From NCBI GenBank assembly GCA_017512285.1, contig JAFWGU010000023.1, positions 93,944 through 157,943 of the forward strand: a stretch of DNA of 64,000 bases, read 5' to 3'. Each line of letters begins with the position of its first letter. Within the stretch, counting starts at the first letter, position 1. The position numbers and the translations under genes are program-made. Source of the stretch: Erysipelotrichaceae bacterium. GTDB lineage: Bacteria; Bacillota_I; Bacilli_A; Erysipelotrichales; Erysipelotrichaceae. Positions 26,163 to 34,308 of the stretch are shown one piece after another. The notes beneath the pieces are model-generated. The model saw only the letters and a list, made by a program, of their open reading frames with translations. It ran no database searches and had not been told where the DNA came from.

Positions 26163-26189
26163 AAAAAATACCTGAATCGATCAGGTATC
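26163..26189 (-). terminator. Terminator of the ECF/SAM-hydrolase operon
   Basis: Minus strand: ATACCTGA/TCAGGTAT stem (26168-26175 with 26181-26188), loop TCGAT, followed by six T. It overlaps the stop codon of the last gene. Confidence 0.9.
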
Positions 26190-27027
26190 ATTCCTTTGTC
26201 ATTGTGATCTTCCAGTCTTTGCCTACGCCTATGTGATATACTTCGGCAAATGATTCCTGGTTAATTGCCACAGCCATGTGATAGGCGCTGTTCATGTAAA
26301 TTACAGGCTCCCCTATCTCAACGTCAGCAAACGACTTGCCGTAGTTGATCAGGCTGGAATAGACCTTTACGCCCTTGTGGAAGATCTCTACTCTTACATT
26401 GTCAGCCAGAGTAAAGCCGCAGGCCTTGAAGTCTTCATATGGAATCGAAGTCCAAAGTGAACCGAACCTTACATCCAGAATGTCTATCTGACCGAGAACA
26501 CCGTTATCGATCTTATGACAGCCAAACAGTTCAAACACTACGATGTCATCTCTGTTCATCAGAGATCCGACTTCTTCAAAGCTGATGACTCCGGATGCCA
26601 GTCTGGCTCCCGTATATGCATATACATCACGGCCATGGAAAGTATACGACAGTTCGGAATTCTTCAGTCTGTTTGTCGTCTCTTCGATTTCCCTGACCTC
26701 ATCAATGCCGATGAATCTGCTGATGTGGGTCAAGGTACCGTTATCAGGAGTAACAATGTACTGATTTGTCACGGTTCTGGCTACGACAGATTTTCTGCTT
26801 GATCCTACTCCCGGGTCAACAACTGATACGAATACCGTTCCCTCCGGCCAGTAGTTTATAGCCTGATGCAGACGGTAGGATGCGTCAAAGATGTTGTACT
26901 GCGGAATGTTATGGGTCAGATGTCTGATGTTGAGATTGATGTCCACGGAGAAAGCCACGCCTTCCATGGCGCTTATTGCCCCGTCATCAAGACCGAAATC
27001 GGTCATGAATACCAATAGCTTATTCAT
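26188..27027 (-). CDS. SAM hydrolase (S-adenosyl-L-methionine hydroxide adenosyltransferase family), copy 2
   Basis: 279-aa protein of the DUF62/PF01887 family, which splits SAM into adenosine and methionine. The catalytic Asp/Arg region is VSVVDPGVGSSRKSVVAR (about 67-84), and the His is in YTFHGRDVYAYTGARL (about 147). The binding loop TPDNGTLTHISRF is present, as is the C-terminal beta domain (about 175-279). Its ATG overlaps the stop of the paralogue upstream. It is the last gene of the ECF transporter operon. Two tandem, diverged copies suggest heteromers or different substrates, which is inference. Confidence 0.85.
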   Translation of the reverse strand: MNKLLVFMTDFGLDDGAISAMEGVAFSVDINLNIRHLTHNIPQYNIFDASYRLHQAINYWPEGTVFVSVVDPGVGSSRKSVVARTVTNQYIVTPDNGTLTHISRFIGIDEVREIEETTNRLKNSELSYTFHGRDVYAYTGARLASGVISFEEVGSLMNRDDIVVFELFGCHKIDNGVLGQIDILDVRFGSLWTSIPYEDFKACGFTLADNVRVEIFHKGVKVYSSLINYGKSFADVEIGEPVIYMNSAYHMAVAINQESFAEVYHIGVGKDWKITMTKE

Positions 27028-27865
27028 GCAGGAACTTCACCTCATATTCCTTTCCATAGCTCAGGTCATAGTCCTGGCACAGATTGCCGACGACTTCCGC
27101 CAGCCCCATCTTGTTTATCTCATTGTTATATATCATTACACTGTGATCAGGTGCCTTGCCGAATGAATCATAGTACGGAATCTTCTGATCAAATACGGTT
27201 TCACCGTTTCTTGTTATGACGGTATGGATCTCATCTCCCATTCTGAATCCGGCCTTGAGGAAGTCACTTAACAGAATATTCGTCCACAGGTTACCGAAAT
27301 TGGGGTCATTGATCTCAAACATGCCGGTAATACCCTCTTCAGTGATTCTTGGCTCAGCGATAGGATGACGCACTATCATAGATGTATCATATTCTTCCCC
27401 TACCTGCTCATAGCTTATGATACCGCCGGCCAGTCTGGCTGCGCAATAACCGAACAGATCGCGTCCATGGAAAATGGATACGGCCCCGTTATCTTCCCTG
27501 TGCAGTCTGTTTATGGTCTCGTCGATCTTTCTGACGCTCTTAATGCCGAAGTATCTGTCAACATGGGTAAGAGATCCGTTATCAGGAGTTACGATGTAAT
27601 AGCCGTTTTCCGTTTCAGCTACACAGGCGGTACGGCTTGTGCCGACACCCGGGTCAACTACGGAGACGAATATCGTTCCCTTTGGCCAGAAGTCAATGTA
27701 CTGATAAAGACGGTATGATGCGCTCCAGGTATCATACTGCGGGATCTCATGCGTAGCAGTGATTATCTCAATGTCACTGTCGACGCTCTTGACCACGCCG
27801 TACATGGCGGCTACCGCACCTTCCTTATATGTAAAGTCTGTCTGAAATACCAACATTTTCTTCAT
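27020..27865 (-). CDS. SAM hydrolase (S-adenosyl-L-methionine hydroxide adenosyltransferase family), copy 1
   Basis: 281-aa paralogue of the next gene. VSVVDPGVGTSRTACVAE (about 68-85) and IFHGRDLFGYCAARLAGG (His near 151) carry the catalytic residues, and TPDNGSLTHVDRYFG is conserved. The start at 27865 has a GAGGT 9 nt upstream and lies just after the EcfT stop. Both copies have intact motifs, so both could hydrolyse SAM or a related adenosyl compound. Linkage to ecfT suggests the transported solute and the reaction are connected. Confidence 0.85.
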   Translation of the reverse strand: MKKMLVFQTDFTYKEGAVAAMYGVVKSVDSDIEIITATHEIPQYDTWSASYRLYQYIDFWPKGTIFVSVVDPGVGTSRTACVAETENGYYIVTPDNGSLTHVDRYFGIKSVRKIDETINRLHREDNGAVSIFHGRDLFGYCAARLAGGIISYEQVGEEYDTSMIVRHPIAEPRITEEGITGMFEINDPNFGNLWTNILLSDFLKAGFRMGDEIHTVITRNGETVFDQKIPYYDSFGKAPDHSVMIYNNEINKMGLAEVVGNLCQDYDLSYGKEYEVKFLHE

Positions 27866-27871
27866 GCTAAA

Positions 27872-28702
27872 TTACCTCACAAACGGATTATAAAGATTGT
27901 TTCCACCCTGATTGGTGATTATGAGACCACCTATCAGTATAACTGCACAGAATACGATCATGGCGTAATCGGCAGCAGTCATTTTCTTCAATACGTACCA
28001 GGTACGCTTTTTCTTCTTGCCGAAGCTTCTCAGCTGCATTGAATTTGAGATCTCATCGATCCTGCTCAGACTGGTCAGTACCAGCGGCATCAGGATCTTG
28101 ATTGAGTTCTTTATTCTTTCAGTAAATCTGACGTCCTTGCCCAGGGCTACGCCTCTGGCTTCCTGGGACTGAGATATCTCATGATAGTCCTTCTGGATGT
28201 CAGGTATGTAGCGCAGTGCCAGAGAGACGGAATAGCTGGCCTTATATGGAATGCCTATGCTGTTCAAAGACGCGGCAAACTCGCTTGGATTAGTCGTAGA
28301 GATGAACAGAATGGCTATCGGGAAGCCAATTACATATTTCAATACGACATTGAACTGATAGAAAAGCTGTTCAAGAGTTATGTAATATCTGCCCCATAAA
28401 TGAGCAACAACCGTTCTGGAACCGTATAACTCACATCCGTATTCCGGGTTGAAGATGAACAGCAGAATGAAGTTAAGGGTCAGGAATACGGCCAGAAACG
28501 TGGTCATGACCCTGATTTCCCTAAGGCTGATCTTGCTGAGCAGAAAGCCTATTACTGATAGAATGAACAGTGCGATGAGCACTCTTGTGTCAAATGAAGC
28601 TCCGCACAGAATGCTGAAGGTAAGGAATATTACCAGCTTCGTAGTGCCGGAAAGACGGTGAATGAAACTGTCCTTAGGTATGTAGTTAAGTACCTTATTC
28701 AT
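27872..28702 (-). CDS. ecfT: ECF transporter transmembrane (T) component
   Basis: 276-aa energy-coupling factor membrane subunit that links the ATPases to the substrate-binding S component. Five hydrophobic segments are followed by the coupling helices with QSQEARGVALGKD and SRIDEISNSMQLRSFGKKKK, degenerate forms of the two Ala-Arg-Gly-type motifs. The start at 28702 (MNKVLNYIPKDS) overlaps the ATPase stop; the longer frame to 28783 runs inside that gene. The arrangement S, A-A fusion, T, SAM hydrolases suggests a dedicated (group I-like) ECF transporter. Confidence 0.88.
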   Translation of the reverse strand: MNKVLNYIPKDSFIHRLSGTTKLVIFLTFSILCGASFDTRVLIALFILSVIGFLLSKISLREIRVMTTFLAVFLTLNFILLFIFNPEYGCELYGSRTVVAHLWGRYYITLEQLFYQFNVVLKYVIGFPIAILFISTTNPSEFAASLNSIGIPYKASYSVSLALRYIPDIQKDYHEISQSQEARGVALGKDVRFTERIKNSIKILMPLVLTSLSRIDEISNSMQLRSFGKKKKRTWYVLKKMTAADYAMIVFCAVILIGGLIITNQGGNNLYNPFVR

Positions 28703-30413
28703 CTGATTCACGTCCCTTCTTTTCGCATTCAATAAAGCAGTCAACAAATTCGACCGGATCATCAATTCCGCACATCTCGGCAATGTTGAACAGGCTGGTC
28801 TCCTTAAGTGAGGCTTCCCTTACCAGTTCAGGATCACATAATACGGCACTGCTTGATTCGTCGGCAATAAGGTGTCCCTTGGAGAACACCAGGGCTCTGT
28901 CAGTATATTCAAGCATCAGGTGCATGTCATGGGTGATCATGATTACGGTTATGCCTCTGGAATTCATGCTCTTTAAGAATTCCATGATCTCCGTATAGTG
29001 ACGGTAATCCTGACCAGCTGTAGGTTCATCAAGAATGATGATCTGAGGTCCCATTACCAGAATGGAAGCTATTGTGACTCTCTTCTTCTGGCCAAAACTC
29101 AGGGCACTGATCGGCCAGTTTCTGAATTCATACAGGCCGCATACCTTCAGCATTTCAAAGACCTTTTCCCTGATCTCATCTTCAGACAGTCCTGAATGAG
29201 CAAGACCCATGGCTACTTCATCATAGATCATGGTCTGGGAAATCATCTGGTTAGGGTTCTGCATGACATAGCCGATATGCTTTGCCCTTGCTCTTATCGT
29301 CTTTTCGGTAATGTCTTCATGATCGAAGACAATTTTGCCCTGAGATGCCTTTTCAAAGTTGCAAATAACCTTGCACAGGGTGGACTTGCCGGCACCGTTG
29401 GTACCAACTATCGCCAGCATTTCTCCCTTCTTTATCTTAAATGATACGTCAAAGAGAACCTGATGTCCGCCTTCATAGGCGAAGTTCAGCCCATCAACTT
29501 CCAGAATATAATCATTGTCATTTTTTCTTACCGGCTTGTCCTGTTCCTGGAACCACCTGTTGACCGTTGAACGGTCTGTTTCTGACAGTTCAAGGTATCT
29601 GATGTTATCGATATTTCTGACGCCGTTAATGTCAACGCCGGCATATTTCAGAGAAGTCAGATACAGCGGTTCTCTGATGCCATAATCTCTTAAAAGTGAG
29701 CTTTTCAGCATCTGCTGAGGGTTCATGTCAGCTACGATAATGCCTTCATCCATCAGGATGATCCTGTCGACTCTCTCCCACATTACGTCTTCAATTCTGT
29801 GTTCAATGATCAGAACCGTAGTATCTGTATCGTTCTTTATCTTTTCAATAAGTTCAATGGCACTCTTTCCCGTAGCCGGGTCAAGGTTAGCCAGAGGTTC
29901 ATCAAACAACAGGATCTTTACCTTGTCCACCAGGACGCCGGCCATGGAAACGCGCTGTTTCTGGCCGCCTGAAAGATCGAACGGTGCCTTGTTCAGATGG
30001 TCCTGAATATTGACGGTCTGTGCTGAAAGGAAGGTCTGTCTGATCAGTTCGCTCTGTTCAACGCAGTCGTTCTCCAGGGCAAAGGCAATGTCTTCAGCTA
30101 CGGTAAGTCCGACAAACTGTCTGTCCGGATCCTGCAATACGGTACCCACTCTGGTAGACAGTTCAAAAATCGAAGAATTCTTCGTTTCAATGCCGTCAAC
30201 TACCAGTGATCCTTCTATCTTTCCATTAAAGGAAAAAGGAATCAGACCGTTAATGCAGTTGCCAAGCGTACTCTTTCCGGAGCCGCTTGCACCGCATACC
30301 AGGATCTTTTCACCCGGATAGATGTCCAGATTAATGTTCTTCAGCGTCGGCTGCTTCTGGGCATTGTACTGAAAGCTGAAGTTTTTGAAACTTATAATAG
30401 GTTTTTTATCCAT
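28695..30413 (-). CDS. ECF transporter double ATPase (UPF0397-associated, DUF3744-type)
   Basis: 572-aa fusion of two ABC ATPase domains. Domain 1 has Walker A VCGASGSGKSTLGNC (about 38-52), signature FDLSGGQKQRVSMAGVL and Walker B ILLFDEPLANLD. A linker of about 70 residues (about 255-325), as in DUF3744 proteins, separates it from domain 2 with Walker A IVGTNGAGKSTLCKV, degenerate signature LSFGQKKRVTIA and Walker B IIILDEPTAGQD. The start at 30413 follows GGTGG. Domain 2 lacks the canonical LSGGQ (it reads LSFGQ), a common asymmetry. It energises uptake by the adjacent T and S components. Confidence 0.9.
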   Translation of the reverse strand: MDKKPIISFKNFSFQYNAQKQPTLKNINLDIYPGEKILVCGASGSGKSTLGNCINGLIPFSFNGKIEGSLVVDGIETKNSSIFELSTRVGTVLQDPDRQFVGLTVAEDIAFALENDCVEQSELIRQTFLSAQTVNIQDHLNKAPFDLSGGQKQRVSMAGVLVDKVKILLFDEPLANLDPATGKSAIELIEKIKNDTDTTVLIIEHRIEDVMWERVDRIILMDEGIIVADMNPQQMLKSSLLRDYGIREPLYLTSLKYAGVDINGVRNIDNIRYLELSETDRSTVNRWFQEQDKPVRKNDNDYILEVDGLNFAYEGGHQVLFDVSFKIKKGEMLAIVGTNGAGKSTLCKVICNFEKASQGKIVFDHEDITEKTIRARAKHIGYVMQNPNQMISQTMIYDEVAMGLAHSGLSEDEIREKVFEMLKVCGLYEFRNWPISALSFGQKKRVTIASILVMGPQIIILDEPTAGQDYRHYTEIMEFLKSMNSRGITVIMITHDMHLMLEYTDRALVFSKGHLIADESSSAVLCDPELVREASLKETSLFNIAEMCGIDDPVEFVDCFIECEKKGRESDE

Positions 30414-30431
30414 AGTTTCCACCACATAAAC

Positions 30432-30482
30432 AAAAAAAGGCATTATCACCCCATCTGCCCAAACAGAGCTGTGATAAGCCTT
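30432..30482 (-). terminator. Intra-operon terminator between the S component and the ATPase
   Basis: Minus strand: AAGGCTTATCAC pairs with GTGATAATGCCTT (30471-30482 with 30437-30449, one bulge), loop of about 21 nt, followed by seven T. It lies within the ECF operon, so it probably attenuates: S component mRNA would exceed that of the downstream genes. Confidence 0.75.
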
Positions 30483-30494
30483 GATATGATGAAC

Positions 30495-31040
30495 TTATTC
30501 CTTATCCAGTGAACCGGACTTGGCGATCGTCTTTGAATATCCAAACAGGATGAGTCCGCCAACGACCATGGCACATGCAAAGTCAGCAACAGCTGCGACC
30601 ATTAACTGTGCGAATACCAGGCTGAATGGTTCCTTGTAGATCAGAACGTCGCCTACTGCAGCGATGATCGGCCAGGCAACGATGTTGGCAATTAAGTTGG
30701 CAACTGCATAAGTTATGATCTCTGACTTGCCGAAATTGCCGTCATAGATGTTGATCTTCTTGGCAAACAGGCCAACGATGAGACCATATACGCATGTACC
30801 GAATGCCCATGACCACCAGACGCTGCCCCATGTCAGGTCAGTAAGAATGTGTCCGATGAATCCGGAAAGAGCACCGACAACCGGTCCGAACAGAACGGCG
30901 AATACTGCCTGAATGCCGTACTGCAAGGCAATGTTTGTGTTTGGAATTCCGCTTGGAATGGCTACGAAACGGGCCAGAACAAAGAATAATGCGGCGCCGA
31001 TACCAGTAGCTACTACCTTTTTAACTGAATCGTTTTTCAT
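30495..31040 (-). CDS. ECF transporter substrate-binding (S) component, UPF0397 family
   Basis: 181-aa membrane protein with about six hydrophobic segments. The N-terminal block VVATGIGAALFFVLARFVAI, then PSGIPNTNIALQYG and GPVVGALSGFIGHILTDLTW, is the UPF0397 signature, and WWSWAFGTCVYGLIVG follows. S components bind the solute; the ligand of UPF0397 is not known to me. The start at 31040 is preferred: GGGAG abuts the ATG at 31049 but is 9 nt from this one. It is first in the operon, behind a TTGAAT-N17-TAAGAT promoter. Confidence 0.87.
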   Translation of the reverse strand: MKNDSVKKVVATGIGAALFFVLARFVAIPSGIPNTNIALQYGIQAVFAVLFGPVVGALSGFIGHILTDLTWGSVWWSWAFGTCVYGLIVGLFAKKINIYDGNFGKSEIITYAVANLIANIVAWPIIAAVGDVLIYKEPFSLVFAQLMVAAVADFACAMVVGGLILFGYSKTIAKSGSLDKE

Positions 31041-31066
31041 ATTTTTCATCTCCCTTAACGCATTTT

Positions 31067-31095
31067 ATCTTACCACGTATGAACTGCTAATTCAA
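31067..31095 (-). promoter_or_regulatory. Promoter of the ECF/SAM-hydrolase operon
   Basis: Minus strand -35 TTGAAT (31090-31095), 17-bp spacer, -10 TAAGAT (31067-31072). The leader is only about 20 nt, too short for a riboswitch. Confidence 0.7.
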
Positions 31096-31111
31096 CAAAG
31101 TGGATTCAAAT

Positions 31112-31137
31112 AAAAAATGAGAGAATCATCTCTCATT
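31112..31137 (-). terminator. Terminator after comEB
   Basis: Minus strand stem AATGAGAGA/TCTCTCATT with a TGAT loop (31129-31137 with 31116-31124), followed by T residues. The comEB stop codon lies in the loop. Confidence 0.9.
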
Positions 31138-31608
31138 TACGGTTACGTTTACTTCACAGGTGTAAGGCAGCTGGATCATTTCGACGCCGGCAGCTGACAG
31201 CATCTTCTTGCTGGCCCTGACACCTTCGGTCTCGGCGTACTTGTCTGATTCGTAGTAAATCCTCTTGATTCCTGACTGAATGATGGCTTTGGCGCACTCA
31301 TTGCATGGGAACAGAGAGACATACAGCGTACAGCCGCTGACGCTTCTCGGTGAGTTCAGTATTGCGTTAAGTTCAGCATGTACGACGTAGGCATATTTCG
31401 TGGTAAGGAAGCCCCCTTCTCTTTCCCAGGGGAACTCGTCATCATTGCAGTTACGCGGCATGCCGTTGTAACCGATGGAGACGATGCGGTGCATGTCATC
31501 AACGATTACCGCACCAACGTTTGTGTTGGGGTCCTTTGATCTTTCGGCACTCAGATGTGCCAATGCCATGAAATAAGTATTCCAGTCTAATACGTTCTGA
31601 CGCTTCAT
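31126..31608 (-). CDS. comEB: Deoxycytidylate deaminase (ComEB type)
   Basis: 160-aa zinc-dependent dCMP deaminase, converting dCMP to dUMP for dTMP synthesis. Zinc and catalytic motifs are VVHAELNAILN (His and the catalytic Glu, about 75-77) and SLFPCNECAKAIIQSG (two Cys), with the allosteric/ligand block SKDPNTNVGAVIVD near the N-terminus. The start at 31608 (MKRQNVLDW) follows GGGAGGT; the ORF upstream extends into the rhomboid gene. It is last in the lspA-rluD-rhomboid-comEB run and is closed by a terminator overlapping the stop. Confidence 0.93.
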   Translation of the reverse strand: MKRQNVLDWNTYFMALAHLSAERSKDPNTNVGAVIVDDMHRIVSIGYNGMPRNCNDDEFPWEREGGFLTTKYAYVVHAELNAILNSPRSVSGCTLYVSLFPCNECAKAIIQSGIKRIYYESDKYAETEGVRASKKMLSAAGVEMIQLPYTCEVNVTVNER

Positions 31609-31609
31609 G

Positions 31610-32872
31610 CTAATACCTCCCATAGTAAGCAGTTACTTTGTCAATCAGATTGCGGGACAGTGAATCAAGTCCCAGTTTATCAAGTATCTTGGCAACTTCC
31701 ATGTCGGTTCCCAGATAGATCTTATCAAGGTAGAAGTGCTTATAGCCCAGGTAGCCCATGGCTATTACTGCCAGTACGGCACATACTGCGAAGTTGATCT
31801 TCAGGCTCTTGTCAGTATCCTTGTCAAGCATGAAGGCCAGAAACAGGCCTGCCACAAACCCGCCCAAGTGAGCAAGCAGTGATACATTTGGTAAGAAACT
31901 GATCAGAATGTTCATGTAGATGTTGCTGAAGATGCTTCTTCTTAATGCAGGGATCCTGAAGTAGCCCCCCTGCCAGAAGATCACCATCATGCTGGCAAAC
32001 AGCCCGTATATGCCTCCGGAAAGACCCAGGGCAACCTGATTGCCGTCACCGATGAATACGCAGATGTTGCCGAAGATGATGCTGATGATAAGTATCGCCA
32101 TCGTCTTTACGAAGCCGTACTTGTCTTCAACGATCTTGCTGACACTGAACAGCGCCATGATGTTGCACCAGATGTGGAAGAAACTTCCATGACTGAATCC
32201 GGCGGTGAGCAGTCTCCAGTAATCTGAGAAGATGATCACAAATGCCTTGTAATAACTTCCCAGGAATATCGATGCGCTTACTGATGATACTTCAAAGTAC
32301 TTTGAAATCAGAAAGTTGGCAATGTAGACGATTATGGAGATCGTGCTGGCAATGATAAATGTCTTTGACATGCTCTCCGCAGCTTCCCTCTGAGCTCTCT
32401 TCTTCGGGGTATTGTTCTTCATCGCATAGTCACTGATCTGCTTTTCCAGTCTTGACTGTTCCTCATCAGGATCATTCACTTCAAATACTACCATGTTCAG
32501 ATCAGGGAATGTCCTTAATACGTCATCCGGAAGCGGTCCTCCCGGATATACTGCTATGCTGATTATCTCTGAATTCTCAATATGCGTACCTGTAACATCA
32601 AGCGCTATGTCCAGCACCTTTCCCGCTCTTCTGATTACGTTGGACAGAGAAGCGGCCTGCTGACGGATAATGTCGATCCTTGAGTTGTTCATTGCCTGAG
32701 AATTCTGCGTTATGTGAATTATGGTATAGGTGGCATTTGGATTGGCCAGCCAGATATCATTCTCCTGTGAGACGTTGGTATTGGCAGCGATGAATCTCAC
32801 CTGAGTATAGCCCTTATGCGTGATGAAATACCTCATCAGCTGCAGTTCCCAGATTTTCTTCTGATCGGTCAT
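31610..32872 (-). CDS. Rhomboid intramembrane serine protease with N-terminal cytosolic domain
   Basis: 420 aa. A soluble N-terminal domain of about 165 residues, with an alpha/beta look (TYTIIHITQNSQAMNN, TFPDLNMVVFEVND), precedes a six- or seven-helix rhomboid core. The core shows HIWCNIMALFSV (TM2), the catalytic serine in VALGLSGGIYGLFASM and the catalytic His in LLAHLGGFVAGLFLA. This matches the YqgP/GluP architecture of Bacillota. It overlaps rluD by a few bases. Substrates are unknown; YqgP-type proteases act in membrane-protein quality control. Confidence 0.88.
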   Translation of the reverse strand: MTDQKKIWELQLMRYFITHKGYTQVRFIAANTNVSQENDIWLANPNATYTIIHITQNSQAMNNSRIDIIRQQAASLSNVIRRAGKVLDIALDVTGTHIENSEIISIAVYPGGPLPDDVLRTFPDLNMVVFEVNDPDEEQSRLEKQISDYAMKNNTPKKRAQREAAESMSKTFIIASTISIIVYIANFLISKYFEVSSVSASIFLGSYYKAFVIIFSDYWRLLTAGFSHGSFFHIWCNIMALFSVSKIVEDKYGFVKTMAILIISIIFGNICVFIGDGNQVALGLSGGIYGLFASMMVIFWQGGYFRIPALRRSIFSNIYMNILISFLPNVSLLAHLGGFVAGLFLAFMLDKDTDKSLKINFAVCAVLAVIAMGYLGYKHFYLDKIYLGTDMEVAKILDKLGLDSLSRNLIDKVTAYYGRY

Positions 32873-33783
32873 TGATCATTTCCCTCCCGCAGTTTTTCGA
32901 GATATTCTTCAAAATCTGCCGGTCTCGGACAGGTTATGGTCATTCTCTGATTTGTAGTAGGATGAATGAAGGTCAGCTCAAAGGCATGCAGCAGCTGCCC
33001 GTTGCCCTTCATTCTTCTTGGTGCATACTTCGGGTCATTGACGACCGGATGACCTATGTATTCCATATGCACTCTGATCTGATGCGTGCGTCCTGTCATC
33101 AGGTGGCATTCAATGAGAGTGTGTTTCTTGAATCTTTCTCTTACATAGAATCTTGTTACTGCATCCTTGCCATTCTTATCGGTAACAGCCATCTTCTGAC
33201 GGTCCTTGGGATCTCTGCCTATTGGAGCATCGATGGTTCCGTTATCGTGCTGAATGACGCCATGGACAAGCGCATAGTACTTTCTGCTCATGGTCTTGTC
33301 TGCCAGCTGAGCTGACAAGGAAAGATGAGCCTTGTCATTCTTAGCCATGATGATAAGACCAGTGGTATCCTTGTCAATTCGGTGAACGACACCCGGTCTG
33401 TTGACACCGTTTATGCCGGAAAGGTCCTTGCAGTGATACAGAACGCCATTGACAAGCGTTGGCTCGCTGGTAGTAGCAGTAGGATGTACGATCAGTCCTC
33501 TGGGCTTGTTGATGACGATTACGTCTTCATCCTCATAGCGTATGTCCAGGTCCATCTTTACCGGTTCTACGTGGTACTCTTCGCTGTCAGGTATTTCCAC
33601 GGTGACATCGTCATCCAGACGCAGTTTATAATTACTCTTTACCGGCTCGTCATTGACGCAGATCAGCCCCTCATCAATGAGCTGCTGAATGCGGGTACGT
33701 GAAAGCTCGACCCTGCCAAGCAAAGCCTTGTCGATCCTTATACCCTTTAATTCGTCTTCAACCGTAAACTGTATTCTTTCCAT
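32869..33783 (-). CDS. RluD-family 23S rRNA pseudouridine synthase
   Basis: 304-aa pseudouridine synthase. S4 domain (about 14-75; SRTRIQQLIDEGLICVND), catalytic aspartate motif RPGVVHRIDKDTTGLI (about 136-151), VINKPRGLIVHP and the C-terminal blocks LMTGRTHQIRVHMEYIGHP and LLHAFELTFIHP are all intact. It directly follows lspA (stop and start share the TAATGG region), the widespread lspA-rluD pair. RluD, YlyB or related target specificity cannot be decided here. Confidence 0.92.
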   Translation of the reverse strand: MERIQFTVEDELKGIRIDKALLGRVELSRTRIQQLIDEGLICVNDEPVKSNYKLRLDDDVTVEIPDSEEYHVEPVKMDLDIRYEDEDVIVINKPRGLIVHPTATTSEPTLVNGVLYHCKDLSGINGVNRPGVVHRIDKDTTGLIIMAKNDKAHLSLSAQLADKTMSRKYYALVHGVIQHDNGTIDAPIGRDPKDRQKMAVTDKNGKDAVTRFYVRERFKKHTLIECHLMTGRTHQIRVHMEYIGHPVVNDPKYAPRRMKGNGQLLHAFELTFIHPTTNQRMTITCPRPADFEEYLEKLREGNDQ

Positions 33784-34238
33784 TATTTCTCCTTGCTGAA
33801 AATGGTCTCTATCACTAACATTCCAACGCCGATCACCAGAAAACTGTCGGCGATGTTGAATACCGGATAGTCGTAACCGAAGATGTAAAAGTTGAGAAAG
33901 TCAACGACATAGCCGTGTACGACTCTGTCTATCATGTTTCCCAACGCCCCACCGCATATCAGTATCATGGCGGTTCTCTCAAGCTTGGAAGCGTTTCTGT
34001 TCTTTATCAGGTAATAGATTATGCCGCAAGACACTATAAGTGCCATTATGGCAAACAGTGTTCCCTTTCCTTCCAGAATGCTCCAGGCTGCACCGGTATT
34101 TCTGGTATAGGTAATGTGGAAAAAGCCGCTGATGATCTCGATGCTCTCATAAAGAGCCATTTTAGATTCAACCACGAACTTCGTCAGCTGGTCAATTAGT
34201 ACTGTAAATATCAATAGGACTATTTCTGACTTTTTCAT
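33783..34238 (-). CDS. lspA: Lipoprotein signal peptidase
   Basis: 151-aa signal peptidase II with four transmembrane segments, cleaving lipoprotein signal peptides ahead of the lipid-modified Cys. Conserved blocks are DQLTKFVV, YTRNTGAAWSIL, GGALGNMIDRVVHGYVVDF and YDYPVFNIADSFLVIGV; the last two hold the catalytic aspartates. The start at 34238 follows AGGT; an upstream in-frame ATG lacks a ribosome site. A likely client in this window is the PotD lipoprotein. Confidence 0.95.
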   Translation of the reverse strand: MKKSEIVLLIFTVLIDQLTKFVVESKMALYESIEIISGFFHITYTRNTGAAWSILEGKGTLFAIMALIVSCGIIYYLIKNRNASKLERTAMILICGGALGNMIDRVVHGYVVDFLNFYIFGYDYPVFNIADSFLVIGVGMLVIETIFSKEK

Positions 34239-34255
34239 ATAATTACCTGCAAACA

Positions 34256-34302
34256 ATTATAGCAAAATAAACTTGTTAATTAAATGGTATTTGCTCTAAG
34301 AT
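34256..34302. promoter_or_regulatory. Overlapping divergent promoters of lspA and the DUF5662 gene
   Basis: Minus strand: TTAATT (34278-34283), 16-bp spacer, TATAAT (34256-34261) drives lspA. Plus strand: TTGTTA (34273-34278), 18-bp spacer, TAAGAT (34297-34302) drives the gene at 34309. The two -35 elements touch at 34278, so polymerase binding is probably mutually exclusive. The plus-strand start would fall on or one base before the ATG. Confidence 0.6.
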
Positions 34303-34308
34303 GATTAT

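Noticed and set aside
30495..31140. Riboswitch upstream of the ECF operon
   Set aside because: The leader between the promoter and the start is only about 20 nt.
32872..33702. Two plus-strand ORFs of 147 and 125 codons
   Set aside because: Shadows of rluD; no start signal and no protein-like composition.
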